From NCBI GenBank assembly GCA_963971575.1, contig OZ020611.1, positions 181,352,071-181,416,070 of the forward strand: a DNA stretch of 64,000 bases. Direction: 5' to 3'. Source of the DNA: Liopterus haemorrhoidalis. Taxonomy: Eukaryota; Arthropoda; Insecta; Coleoptera; Dytiscidae. Position numbers and translations under genes: made by a program. Under the pieces are notes generated by a model, which worked only from the letters and a program-made list of their open reading frames with translations, made no database searches and was not told the origin of the DNA. Shown here piece after piece: positions 32,642 through 43,917 of the stretch (the first letter of the stretch is position 1; each line of letters starts with the position of its first letter).

Positions 32642-33610
32642 TCAGTTATACTTGTAACAGATGGAGCTTTTTTTTATAAGTTTATAATAAATTTGGCTTA
32701 AATTATCTATGTCAGTTTTAGCATTAATATTATGATTGTCTTTTTTAATATAAATTATTTCTAATAATAATCGTTTAATTAGATTTTGTTCAACATTCAG
32801 TATTATTGTATTAGGAAAGTCAAATTGATGTTTAAGATTGTTGGCATGTTCTACAATTGAGTTAGTACAATTACTTTTGTTATTGTCGATTTTATTTTTA
32901 ATAATGTTGTTCTCATGTTCTTTAAATCTTGTTTTTAAATAACGTTTACTTTGACCAACATATTTGGCTTCACAATTTTTACAGAGTATGCAGTATATAA
33001 TATTAGATTGTAGTTCTTTCTTGTCTCTGTCTTTTAATGTACTATGTAAATTATTATTAGTTTTAAATTTTTTTGTAGCTATATTAATATTATCATTAGT
33101 TATTTTTTTTTTTTAATTGTTCAGATAAGTTGGGTATGTGAGGAATGGAAAAATAATTCTTTTTTGTTACGTTATCTGGATTATTTGCTTTTTTTGAATT
33201 ACTATTATATAAAATTCTATGTATAATACGTTTGGGGAAATTATTTTTAATCAAACTATATTCAATATTATTTATTATTTTGTCATGGAAATCTGTATGA
33301 CTTAGATTAGGAGGTCTATATTTTAGATTTAATGCAGTATTAATTTTTTGTTTTAAAGGGTGTTTGGAATGAAAATTTAAATATCTGTCTGATTTACATG
33401 GTTTTCTGTACCACTCTGTAATTATTTTTCCATTCTGTGTTCTAATGAGTTTGATATCTGGAAATTGTAAAGCGTTATTTTGTTCTATTTCCATAGTAAA
33501 CTGTACGTGCTGATTAAAGGAGTTGAAAATAAGTTTCGTTGATTTTATCTTTGGGTATAGCTAAGACTAAATCATCAACAAACTTCCTAATAAAAATATA
33601 TTGCATTTTT
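32642..33610 (-). pseudogene. PLE polyprotein: RT end and GIY-YIG endonuclease
   Basis: The frame enters in the RT palm: QYIFIRKFVDDLVLAIPKDK, with the catalytic FVDD at 33571-33582. One frameshift later comes MEIEQNNALQFPDIKLIRTQ (33494 downward), then EWYRKPCKSDRYLNFHSKHP, all diagnostic of PLE reverse transcriptases. The C-terminus has the GIY-YIG endonuclease block IIYCILCKNCEAKYVGQSKR and TRFKEHENN (about 32905-33011). The stop is at 32642-32644. The RT N-terminal half is missing; it abuts the inverted arm. Confidence 0.85.
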
Positions 33611-34054
33611 ATATATGTTTTTTGAAAGTAAGTGTAACAATGTTTAACAATATTTATTTATTTTATACAATTTATTATATTAAACCTGTACTTATTTCTA
33701 AGCTTTGATAATGGTCCAGATCGAACCGAAACTAATAAGCAAATAATAAAATCATTTTAAAGATTTGACTAATTCTGCTTTTATATATCGACCAAACCCC
33801 AAGAAAACACCTATATATTTATCAACAAAATACGGCCAAGAATTCTTTTTATTCAATTTAGTTGAGATATTTTTTGATACACTTGACTTAATAAATTTTG
33901 ACAACTTTTCATATTTTAGCGATATTTTTTCTAAGTATCTGTTTTAACATGTATGTTGTCAACGTAAATAATATGTTATTATCTTTTTCAATAATGATTG
34001 TTTTGTGAAAAAGTACTTTGTGGTAACGATGGGTTCTGTGATGGCCACAGCTGA

Positions 34055-34938
34055 TTTTTAATCTTGATGATATAGTTACGTGAGTGGATGGATTGATTTG
34101 CAACTTTCTGTTTTGAACAGTATTTTCTTATAAATCAAGTTAACAAATATACACTTAATTCTGTTTTTACACAATTGAGATACATTAGCAAATAATTTAG
34201 GAAAAAAATACTGATGTGATATCTATATAGATCGATCAGATATCGATTTATATAGATATTAAAAAAAGTATTTCTTGTCAGGCATTAAATGGAAAAGTAT
34301 TTTGATGCCAGAAATTTGACGGTCAAAAATATGTTTAAAAATTTTGTCTCTTACTAGATACCTACAAAAGCTTGAAACAATCACCAAAAACTAAAATAAA
34401 TGAGATCACCCTGAATCGAACTAGATCCTTCTGATAATTAGATCATTTTTTACCGTCAATGCCACATGAGACCTGCGAAGCTGTTGTCTGTTTGTCTCTT
34501 TCTCTTGAAGAGCCTATGTCTTTCAGTCGTTATTTAAAATTAAACATGAACTTGTAGGAAACTCCATGCCTAAATGTACTTAAATAGAACATGCTTGTTT
34601 CCATTTCCTACATAAACATTCATAAATACAGAATACTATTTAAATAGAAATGGAAGGCGTCTGTGATCATTGGCAAATTGGCATTAATGACTCAACAGTA
34701 ATAATAATTGAAATAATAGTGTTTATAGGTCCGGGCCAGACTCGAATTGACTGAATACTTAGTTTATGCAGTTAGCTGTCAGTAGTTATCAGTATTTGTG
34801 TCGCTTCTATCAATAACTTTCGCGTGGAAAATGAGCACGTCTCATAAACATATCTCATTTATTATATTACAGTAAAAATAAAGTATAATTTCTGTTTACG
34901 CGCAGTATTTTATCATCGGGATCGGAATTATCGTTTTC
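34055..34938. other. Intergenic, nothing recognised
   Basis: AT-rich with a small TATCGAT-rich patch near 34220-34250. No element identified. Confidence 0.4.
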
Positions 34939-35297
34939 CAGGGGCGGGGTCAGGGTGCAGATTGACTTCCCGAGTCTGGAATTATTGTATCCCCGGTAGG
35001 CTGGCCCTCTCTTGGTGCCCCTACTTACCCTTTCCGAGGCCCGATGTGCTCCAGTGTTGCGAGGCCCCTTATTGCAAACTTGAAACGAGTAAAATGCACA
35101 TGAACCAAAATTTGTTTAACATTTGAAAGCAAATATAGAATATACATGATAAAATTAATTATAATATGAAACAGACATATATAGAAATAAATAAATTTAA
35201 GAACAAAAAAGCATAAGGGTTTGGTATAAATCACTTAAAAGTGTAGACTCCAGAAGGGGGCAAGAATCCCCTCTTGACCTTAACTGCGACGCCCGTG
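34939..35297. mobile_element. Possible hAT-like remnant
   Basis: GC-rich ends CAGGGGCGGGG and CGACGCCCGTG are roughly inverted around an AT-rich middle. No TSD was found, so this is tentative. Confidence 0.3.
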
Positions 35298-35570
35298 AAC
35301 GCAGGGCTTTTATATAATTAATGTCTATCCTGTATGATGTCCAGATAAAAAAATAATTTTTTTTCTCGTTGAATACTCGTAATTGAGTAGGCTATTGCCG
35401 AATTAACCAGATCCGCTTTGAGTACTCTTGTTGAACATTCTGTATCGCACTTATTTGCTCTTTTCCATATTTTAGTTACAATGGGTGTCATTTTTAATTA
35501 CATTTTATATGACCTAACCTGTTATAACAATATCCTAAAATAAAATAAAAATAATTATAATAATTAAAGT

Positions 35571-36290
35571 CTAGAGTTGTCCACCAAACTCACGTTCTCG
35601 CTTCTTAAGTCGGAAGGTTTTGTGAAGGATGGTGTTATAAATACTTTTGGCGTACATGACCCGCATGTTCCAAATGGCGAAATCCACACAATGTCGGTTG
35701 TGCCACCACCATCCTGAAACCATTATGCACATTCTGTCTGCTTGTCCATCTTTTGCAGCGTCAAGCTACGTGTCTCGACCTAATGCAGCTCTCTGCGTGC
35801 TCCACTACCATTTTAGACATGCTTACGGTACTGACCAGTTATTCCGTGCGTCTCTTCTGGCATAAAATTGGTAGAGGAAAATTCCAAGTACCACATTTAT
35901 TGGAATTACTCCTTCTTCACCTCGAGGTACTGGCAGCCAATAAGCCGGACATAACCATCCTAGATATCGAGACCAAACAGATGTTTATGATTGAATTCTT
36001 AAGTCCAGCTGAGAAGAATATGTTTCTCAAAGAGGCGGAAATAGGTCCAAGTTTATGGATCTCTTGTCCGAACTTAGAAAGCTGTATACAAATTATAAAG
36101 TTAAGATTGTAATCCTGAGAGTTGGTGTTTTGGGAATGCCTCAGTAGGATGCAGAAAGCAGTATTACTCGGGTCACTCCGCATTTTACGGGTACTGGATC
36201 TGGCGTTATTTCCGTGTCTACATATCGCCAAGGTTTAAGATGCATCCGTGTTATTTAGCTCAACTAGTATCTTGTATGATGTGACTCAAT
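35571..36290 (+). pseudogene. R2-like LINE C-terminus, frameshifted
   Basis: Pieces in order: LSTKLTFSLLKSEGFVKDGV, then AYMTRMFQMAKSTQCRLCHH, HPETIMHILSACPSFAASSY (zinc knuckle C-x2-C...H...C), and LEVLAANKPDITILDIETKQ, MFMIEFLSPAEKN. VILRVGVLG follows in a later frame. The CCHC knuckle followed by a 'NKPDI ... IEF..P' restriction-like endonuclease domain is the C-terminal order of R2-clade LINEs (target-specific endonuclease). At least two frameshifts. No rDNA flanks it, so it is not in the classic R2 target. Confidence 0.75.
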
Positions 36291-36634
36291 AGATTACCGA
36301 TGTTTGCGATTAGTGGACTCTTGTCAAGATCTGAAAAACCTCATATAATAATAATATAAGCAGATTAATAAGTACATCAGGAACTTCAGGTAGAGCACTT
36401 AATTTAAGTTATTACAAATTGTTCTCCTCAACTGTTCATAATCAGAAAGTTTTACAGAAATATACATCTAATTTGGGACAGAGGCAGTATTAAAAATTTC
36501 TTTGTTGATCTGAAGTAAGGAACTAAAACTAGTCCTCAATTGACTCCTTAAAATGACGTAACTATTGACATACTAGTATCAGGTGATGTAAAATTAGTGT
36601 CGTGAATTTGTTTATTTTTATATGTATTACAAAA
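36291..36634. other. Intergenic, nothing recognised
   Basis: No supported feature. Confidence 0.4.
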
Positions 36635-37688
36635 AATTTATGTGAAGTGTGAATTTTCACACATTTCAGGGTTTCGCAGGTATTTAGTAAATAAATGATG
36701 ATTATTTGGGATGCCAAAACAAATTTTATGTTAAAATATTTTTTTGTTAATTTTAATTCGAATGCCTAATACCATTATTTAGGTTTCTAAATATGTGCAG
36801 TATTTTTTTTTTATTAGCAAGGTTCATTAAGACTTGAAATTACGCCTATGGTTTCCATTGGTTGTTTAAGTCATAAGCTCCGCCCCTCTGATTCCGTATA
36901 CATTGAAACATGGAATTAAATTATAATTTCAACACTTCCCACTGGTTATTAAATTTACGCTTTTAAAAATTAAATGCAACATTTGCCAAAATATAACTAG
37001 AATTGTGACAAAATAATTTAAACAAAATAAAAATGCAAAAAAAAAGAAACAGAAAAAATAAAATTGACAGGAATCGGACTGTAGTTTGCTATTTAAGAAG
37101 CGAGAACGTTAACCGTTAGACCACGGACGTTTACTCGTTTATTTTGTTACATAGCGAATTAAATATTTTACATATTTTAGTTAAAAACACAAAAAATGCG
37201 TTATTTTCCGAAAACATAATCTGATCAAAAATTCCTGTTGTACTCTTCCGGTTCACACCAATGTATATCACTTAGAATTTTTTCAGATTTTTAGTTTAAA
37301 CCATCTGGGCTACAGGGTGTGGGTCAAATTTTTTTTTACACAATTTAGGCAAAAGGAGTCAAAATAATTTATTTTGCTAAAATAAAATTTTGATCGTTAA
37401 TCTTCGTACCAAGGACTTTCATTTGACACCCAACTCTTTTAAAATTTTTCTTTTTATTTTTTATTATTTTTTTTTCGATTTGCACATATTTGTTTATATT
37501 TTTAGGGGGATATGTTTTTTAGATGTTTTAGTATTTTTCCTATGTGCGGGTCAAAGATGTGTATAAGCATGCTAAATTTCAACTCTCTAGGTTTAGCCGT
37601 TTGGCTACAATTTTTACAGACAGACAGAGAAACGACAAAATGACGGTATAAGGGTTTTTTGGTCATACATACAAAACCCTAAAAATGT
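36635..37688 (-). mobile_element. HINE-2 copy 3, longest, with tRNA-like module
   Basis: Minus-strand order is as follows. The 5' end TTTTAGGGTTTTGTATGTAT leads to a short GTCT run (about 37618). The shared body follows, with a tRNA-like module at about 37072-37130 (A box TGGTCTAACGGTTA, B box AGTCCGATTCC). Then comes a body shared with copies 1 and 2, subterminal CGAAACCCTGAAA, and the hairpin GTGTGAAAATTCACAC. The 5' AGGGTTTTG is complementary to the 3' CGAAACCCT, the subterminal inverted-repeat layout of HINEs. Confidence 0.7.
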
Positions 37689-38538
37689 CTACACTTTATT
37701 TCCCAACAATAAACTACTTGTAAACATATTAAAACGTTATTCTGATCACTTTTGAACCGAACACCGATAAAATAAAAGTATTAAAACCATCAAGGATTAG
37801 AAAACAAAAAATGTTAATTTCAAATGAGCTGAGAACATATAGAGTATTATGACAGAGGTAATATAATCCAATATTATAAAAAGCAAGGGTGAAATACAGT
37901 GCTAAACAAACAGCATGTGCCGAATATATATATACACACACACGTACATATCTCCAACCAACTCGCAATAAGCAGACTCAATTAACGCTTATAATGCTAA
38001 AATAAACACGGAAAGATAATGGTAATTTTGTAATTGAGCTTTAAACATCTGTGCCAAAACAATAACTTTAAATAAAAGATGAGCGGTAACCATACTCGCA
38101 CCCGTACTGTAACCGTTGTTACGAATCGTGATTTGCTTTCAACACTGTTTACGAATTTTGTAAATTCTTCTCACATTTTCTACCGCAGAAGAGCAATCAG
38201 ACTCAGCGGGAGAATTAGGTTTCCCGCGTTGCCCCTCAAATGAAATAAATCAAGAAAATCTAAATAAAATGGGGGAGTTATTTTGTGAAAACTGTTATAT
38301 TGATTTCTTTTCTGGTCCAGCCTTCTGCGGTATTGTTAAATCAAAACCCTTAAATCTACGATCACATTTAGATAAAATAATTTTATCTTGTCCTTAAAAT
38401 CTTTTTAGGGTACAGAAAAGAATGAGAAGGAACAATATCAATCACTCAAGAGTAGCAAATGGTAGCAAATAGAGATTGAAAGGCGTTTGAATTTAGCGTG
38501 TTGTCGTGTTAGTAAATTTTATCTCACAGTGTTTGTAC
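37689..38538. other. Intergenic, nothing recognised
   Basis: No supported feature. Confidence 0.4.
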
Positions 38539-38552
38539 CCTATATATGGATA

Positions 38553-39994
38553 GTTAGTTAGATAGTTAAAATTTTTGGCGCACAGCAACAAAGGCTATTT
38601 GCGCCTAACGCAGCCCATTTAAATGACTAGACTATATATTAAAAACAATATATTACACAATAAATAAATAGATAAAATCATTAAAAATACGCATACTCAA
38701 TAAAAGAAATCTTGCACTGACAAACACAAATAAATAATATAAAAAGTCTGTTCGAAAATTTGAACAGACTCAGGGTGATGGTAAGAGGCTGTAAAGGGGC
38801 CAATTACCATCGAATATCACAGTCAATAACTAGAAACACATTAAAATAAGGTGCAAGACTTCACACATAAAACAATAAGTTCGATTCTCTCAGGAAGAGT
38901 ATCAGCCTGTCCATGAGTACCCTGTCGTCACCTAAAGTAACTGACAGGTCATATCACAGGCCTAACCTCTCCCTGACATCCTCGAACTGTATACACTCAG
39001 TTAAAAAGTGTAACACAGACAAATCTGTGTTACACGTCTCACAGATAGGGGACTCTTCTCCTCAAAGGAGGTGTTCATGGGTCCACCAACAGTGACCTAT
39101 ACGGAGGCGTGTGATGGCGGTTTCCTCCCTGCGGTTAATCCTGTAGGAAGAACCCCATAGTTTAACGTCTCCCTTAATCTGTCGTAACTTAACGTTCTGT
39201 GTGCGGCTCCACTCATGTTGCCACATGTCTAAAACCAGATGTTTCAGATGGCTCTTTGCGTCATCTGGAAAAACGAAACTCACATCAATCATAGGTCTGT
39301 GAGAGGCGGCTTTTGCAGCTGCATCTGCCGCTTCGTTGCCTTTAATACCAACATGTCCCGGTATCCAAAACAGCTCTACCCTCACATTCTGAGGATTCAG
39401 ATTGTAGAGTAGCAACCGGATCTTTAGTACAAGAGGATGCACTGGATCTGGATCTTGGATAATGTTCAGAGCGCTCAGCGAGTCCGTCAAGATAACACTT
39501 GACCGACTTTGCTCTGACGAAACAAAACACAGGGCCTTGAAAATAGCGTACAGCTCAGCACTGTACACACTCGTTATGGAGTGCAGACGATACTGAAACT
39601 GTTGGCGTGGATTCAAAACAACGAACGCACACCCAACCCTGGTTCCGGATTTTGATCCGTCAGTAAAAATGACAGTATCCTCGAACCTAGGGACCAGTGT
39701 TCTTTGTAACTCATGTTGGTATTCGATAGGCAACGTAGTATCTTTATCAAACCTAGTTAATGTGAGGTTCACAAGTGGACGTGGTAGCGTCCATGGTGGA
39801 ACAGCACACAAAACGAAACTTGCCATTTTAGGCATATTAAAATCAATATCGCCCAAAATGTCGAAAGTCCTCAGACCAAAAGGCCTATTGGCTCTTGGTT
39901 TTCTGTCATAAATCTCTGTATGCCTATTTTGTAGAATAGGGTCATACGCGGGATGATCTGGCTTGGCACTGAGTGCAGCCATATACCGCAAGGA
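38553..39994 (-). pseudogene. Young 5'-truncated LINE with RNase H, 14-bp TSD
   Basis: Flanked by CCTATATATGGATA at 38539-38552 and 39995-40008. The 309-codon frame (39062-39991) covers an RNase H domain with all four acidic residues: VIFTDGSKSG, SVYSAELYAIFKAL, VILTDSLSALNII, GNEAADAAAKAA. After one TGA at 39062-39064 the same frame continues to the knuckle CETCNTDLSVLHFLTEC. The 3' end is a short (TAACTAAC)-like tail at 38553-38572. I/jockey-group LINE. Exact TSD and few lesions indicate a recent insertion. Confidence 0.9.
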
Positions 39995-40008
39995 CCTATA
40001 TATGGATA

Positions 40009-40690
40009 TTAATTGACATTGTCAATTGCATATTTACTTTTGCGTTTTCATCAGTGTACTTACTATCGAAAAAAGCTTTTTTATTGCCACTTTTCTACAT
40101 AATTCATTGGCAAGCAAAAAAAAAAATGCCACATAAACAATAGCAGATGTAGGCAATGTGTTTTGTGGTTAATGATGGCTTTGACAGATCTGCATAATAA
40201 ATTTACTATTGAAGAATAATTTTGAACAGAGATACGTGACAAACAAAGAATTTGGGCTTGTTCAACATTTATCTGCCAATGTGCAGCGCCCGGTAAGTAC
40301 CAGCCTCTAAAATCATTCTAATGAGCGGGAAATTCAAACGCCTTTTAATCTGTTACTAACAGTCTGTATTTGATTCAGATTAATATAGGTCTAATTTTTT
40401 TTTAATGAGGTGAACTCTGAATTTACGCAGATTTCAGAGTTTTGCTGGGAACTACTAAATGATATTATTTATTGCATACATTTAAGATTGTAATCGCGTT
40501 AAAATTTGTTGTTTCATTTTAATTTTTCGTCCTGAAATTCAAATATCATAAGATTTCGTCTAATATCTCAAATGAAATTTAAAAAAATACAAGTAATTCT
40601 ATATCATTCGAAAAACAACCTGATTTCGGTCTAAGAATCTGATTTTTTTCTGTTTTTCAGATTTTACTCTCAACCCCTCTGAATTATAGG
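40009..40690. other. Intergenic, nothing recognised
   Basis: No supported feature. Confidence 0.4.
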
Positions 40691-40871
40691 TTGTTGTGCA
40701 GGCCTCGCGAGGCGTGCCTCAGCGGTGCCTTGCAATGTATAGACGTGCCGGGAGAGGCAGCCGCACGTGTCGTGCCTCACCCAGAGGCTGCCTCGAGGTG
40801 AGCTGTTCGAAGTCGGTTTTTCGGCATGCTCACAAGCGCCTCGCGACTCTTGCTTCGCTCCTTTTAAGCTT

Positions 40872-41334
40872 GGAACAGAATGCACAGCGCGCTACGCCGT
40901 CAGCGCGCCGTCATTTGCGACGGCGTTGCTGAGAACGCCGTTGAATTTTCGCCTGCCCACAATGCAATCATTTTTAACGCCGTCAAGTGTCACGTGACAA
41001 CCTATATCTGTGTTTATACGTGCGCTTTCTTTTATTAAAAGTATAATGGATGATGAAGACTTGTGTGTGATGTTATTTATGTTGTATGGAAGTTATTTAT
41101 ACATACAAACACTTTACCATTCAGTAAAAACTGAGGTTAGGTGTTCTGCGTCAACGTTCAACGGCGTCAAAAGTTGGAAGTTGACGAACATTCAGTATCA
41201 ACGGCGTTCGAACGCCGTAGGACGTTGTCCATTCTGTGCACTTGCGTACGATAGCTTGGTTTTAACTTTCTTCTGACAGAAAGCGCCGTACGAACGCCGT
41301 CAACGCGCCGTAGAACTCGTTGCATTCTGTTTCC
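40872..41334. mobile_element. Nested TIR element rich in ACGCCG motifs
   Basis: GGAACAGAATGCA (left) and TGCATTCTGTTTCC (right) are inverted. CGCGCCGT and ACGCCGT motifs are repeated at least eight times in between, in both orientations, as transposase-binding subterminal repeats often are. It splits the leader of the MADF locus. No ORF of its own. Confidence 0.55.
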
Positions 41335-41427
41335 CACTTTAGACTGCTTAACGGCTTGCCTCAGCGTCTCGGCCGCTCACGCGCTATTTAGGTTAGTGCA
41401 TTTGTACGGCAATAGACAACATACAGC

Positions 41428-41685
41428 ATGGACAATGATACATTCAAATTGTTAATTGATTTGTATAAAGAAAAAGGGGTATTATGGGACCCAAAAATAA
41501 AGGACTATCATAATAAGAGAATCAGAGAGGACTGCTGGTTATATATCAGTGAGATTATGGGTTTGACTAAAACTACTATTAAAAAAATTAAACTGTATCC
41601 ATATTCAAATCTTTTATTGGACAATTCTCTAATCCAGCAACATGATTTTCGTCGCTGTTTCCTCTTCTTCATAATAATTCTGTGA
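41428..41685 (+). pseudogene. MADF-domain protein, N-terminal fragment
   Basis: The start codon at 41428 is followed by TFKLLIDLYKEKGVLWDPKI, KDYHNKRIREDCWLYISEIM, then GLTKTTIKKIKL. This matches the MADF (Myb/SANT-like) DNA-binding fold: the first helix with the W-D-P turn, and the 'W..I' second helix. The domain normally continues with 'LR..Y.RE'. Here it degenerates and stops at 41685. Probably the DNA-binding accessory protein of a Harbinger-type transposon, now truncated. Confidence 0.65.
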
Positions 41686-41968
41686 ATCGCAATGAAGCAA
41701 AAGGCAGCAGTAGCACTTGGTAACTTTTTACATGTTTGGTTGCCTCGCAGCTACTGACAATTGCTTGCCTTGCAGCGTGGCTCACGCTGCTTCGTGAGGG
41801 AGCCACGCTTGCCAAATGATAGCCCTCGCTGCAACCTCGCGAGGCGAGCTTGCGCGACAGCCGCTCGAAATGGATACGAGGCATTTTGGTCACCAGGTCC
41901 CGATTTTTCGGGATTTGTCCCTATTTTTATTCAATACCTCGATATTCCCAAGATGTATTTTCGGAAAA

Positions 41969-42560
41969 CCTTGAATTGCGAGTAACTTGGTCTGCGAGTG
42001 TTTTGCATAACGAGAAAAAAAATTAATTAATCTAAATTTGATAAAAGAGCGAGATTTTGCAATATGACTAGTACGCATACGCTTTGTCGGCCGAGTGTCG
42101 CGTGATCAAACCTGATCACGACTGACGCGTGAGCTGAACGCCCAAGCTCGGTCTCAGACGACGTGGATCACTCGTATCTTGTTCGTAGAGTGAATCAACG
42201 AGGCCTTCGGTCCTGCAGTGAAGAAATATCTTTTAGAAAAGAATCTACCACTCAGTCTTGCTGGTCATGAATAATGTTCCTGCTCATCCTCCAGACCTCG
42301 GGAACGACTTGCCGGAAGAATTCGAGGTCATTAAGGTCAAGTTTTTTCCTCCCAAAACCATTCCACAACTCCAGCCCATGGATCAGCAGGTCATTTCGAA
42401 ATTTAAAATCTTTACACCAAAGCACTATTTCAGGGATCTTTCGAGGTGACCGAAGGAACAACTTTACCCTCCGATAGTTTTCGAATAAGCATTTCCACAT
42501 CGTGAACTGCTTCAAGATCATCAATAAAAAACAATTCTCGAATCAATGTTATGACAAAAA
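41969..42560 (+). pseudogene. pogo/Tigger transposase remnant
   Basis: The left end CCTTGAATTGCGAGTAACTT followed by GGTCTGCGAGTGTTTTGCAT resembles a Tigger terminus. The coding remnant reads VKKYLLEKNLPLSLAGH, then VMNNVPAHPPDLGNDLPEEF, VIKVKFFPPKTIPQLQPMDQ and QVISKFKIF. Family members have a D before NAPAHPP; here it is N (VMNNVPAHP). The LQPMDQ Asp is kept. A one-base shift follows near 42450. Only the end of the DDE domain is left. Confidence 0.75.
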
Positions 42561-43268
42561 AAAAGACGAGTTGAAGTGAGCCCAAAAAAAAAAGGAGGAG
42601 GAATTGAAATGAGGACAGAAAAGGAAGAAGAATTGAAATGAGGACAAAAACAGAAACCGGATTCCTAGTGGGGGGACTCCTAACCCTCCCTGTATACTGC
42701 AATAAAACATGCCTGGGTCGTTGTTCTATTCAAATTTTCTTATATCCGTTTTCTGTAATCGTTTATAACGAATCACACATCATAAGCCCCAACATCTGTA
42801 AAAAAGTCCTTCTCGTTGACTTACGTGGTCTATAATGCAAGAGACTATCATAAATTCTGAGGCGCATTGCAAAATACTCAAGAATTTAAAGCGGTTAATT
42901 TAGAATCGTAGACGTGGGGCATTAGGTTGTGGAGTTCATTTATTGCACAACAATGCACGACCACACACCGGGGTCCATACGTAGGGATTACAGGTAGTCG
43001 TCGACTTACGACCTATACGCTTTACGAAAGTTCGACTTGCGGCAGTAGCAGCACCTCACTGTTGCTACTCTGAGCATACGACAGTTTGCTATGCAGAATG
43101 TTATACGGCGGCTTCAATAAAATATTTATTATTTTGTTGTACAGATTTTCTATTTTTGCAATTGTGTACAGTGTTTTATATACCTAAAACCTATCACTTG
43201 CGTCGAGATCTTTTTACAACTAGTCGGTTGCAACGAACGTGTTCGAATATCGTCTGCTACCTGTACTA
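42561..43268. other. Intergenic
   Basis: Contains CAGGTAGTCGTCGACTTACG at about 42990, which looks like a transposon terminus, but no partner end was found. Confidence 0.35.
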
Positions 43269-43504
43269 TAAAGATGCGTATAGACATGCAACAGAGCAAG
43301 GTAACGTAACACCTCTGAGAAATAATTTTTGTTGCAACACGAAAACACCGTATGCTAAGATTACGATGTATCGAAACATCTTCATGTCATGTATGGAAAT
43401 ATATAATGAGCGCAAACATAATGCTGTTCCATCAGTTTATGTAGTTGTTCAAGACAAGATGAATATTGCTACAGCAGCCTATATAGTTAAAGAAGAAAAA
43501 ACGT

Positions 43505-43815
43505 AGAAAAAAAACGCTGGCTGTAGACGCAGTAGTATACTAGTAGAAGTGTGTATAGTGGCTGTCAGTTACTTTTGGATATGAAATTTCAAGCAATTAG
43601 GGCCTCTACAAAAAAAAAAAAAACAAAATGTCGCAAAATTTTAACAGACTTTGAGTCCAAAAATACCACGGAAAGATAGGAGATGGGGAAGGGCTATTTC
43701 TATCCAAGAAAGGCTAGCAGTAACAATTCGTTTTCTGGCAACTGGTGATTCTTTCACGAGCCTACAATACATTTTTAAAGTTTCTAAACAATTGGTAAGC
43801 ATAATAACTTAAATT
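43505..43815 (+). pseudogene. Harbinger transposase, N-terminal part
   Basis: After shifts in an A run, one frame reads LSPKIPRKDRRWGRAISIQE then RLAVTIRFLATGDSFTSLQY and IFKVSKQLVS. This is the diagnostic 'ERLA.TLRFLATGDSF.SL.Y' block of Harbinger nucleases. The frame stops at about 43813, and no catalytic region follows. The mariner insertion begins about 100 bp later. Confidence 0.85.
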
Positions 43816-43917
43816 CGTCGTGTTCCACAATTCGGTAAATTTCTATAAAAGCATGAATATTTTTTTCTGTTCAATCATACCATTATTTGATCTAATTGAC
43901 TAAATGCAACTATGTTA

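Larger units (their letters stand above)
30476..33856 (-). mobile_element. Penelope-like element with inverted flanking arms
   Basis: Bounded by a 13-bp TSD. The left arm (about 30480-30690) and right arm (about 33598-33830) are inverted copies sharing TATATAGGTGTTTTCTTGGG and TTAAAATGATTTTATTATTT. Each arm contains CTTTGATAATGG...CCGAAAC, which resembles a decayed hammerhead-ribozyme core of the type known in PLE terminal repeats. PLEs often carry one such repeat in inverse orientation. The coding part lies at 32642-33610. The interior also holds a Harbinger element (30732-31929) and a TTAA-flanked MITE (32288-32447). Confidence 0.8.
30258..34054 (+). mobile_element. HINE-1 copy d, split by a Penelope-like element
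   Basis: The 5' piece (30258-30475) starts ACCGACCGTCACATATAGAT and the 3' piece (33857-34054) ends CTGTGATGGCCACAGCTGA. The two pieces join where other copies are continuous (CAAAAGTTGCTAT ... TTGAGA). The junction sequence TTTAGTTGAGATA is duplicated at 30463-30475 and 33857-33869, showing insertion of the PLE. The GTCY microsatellite has been lost in this copy. Confidence 0.85.
40696..41870. mobile_element. GC-rich putative Harbinger-type element with MADF gene
   Basis: A GC-rich block in AT-rich DNA. Both ends hold CCTCGCGAGGCG-type palindromes (40703-40714 and 41836-41847). It contains a MADF-domain frame (41428-41685). MADF proteins are the usual second protein of PIF/Harbinger elements, so this may be such an element. 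TIRs are only weakly alike and no TSD was found. Confidence 0.4.

Noticed and set aside
36290..36634. rDNA flank expected for an R2 element
   Set aside because: No rRNA-like sequence follows the R2-like fragment.
40670..40997. Overlapping Arg/Ala/Ser-rich ORFs on both strands
   Set aside because: Open only because the block is GC-rich and stop-poor; no domain, and they cross element boundaries at 40872.
43156..43506. 116-codon open frame on the plus strand
   Set aside because: It spans the TSD and left TIR of the Harbinger element (43269-43291), so it is not one gene; no motif recognised.
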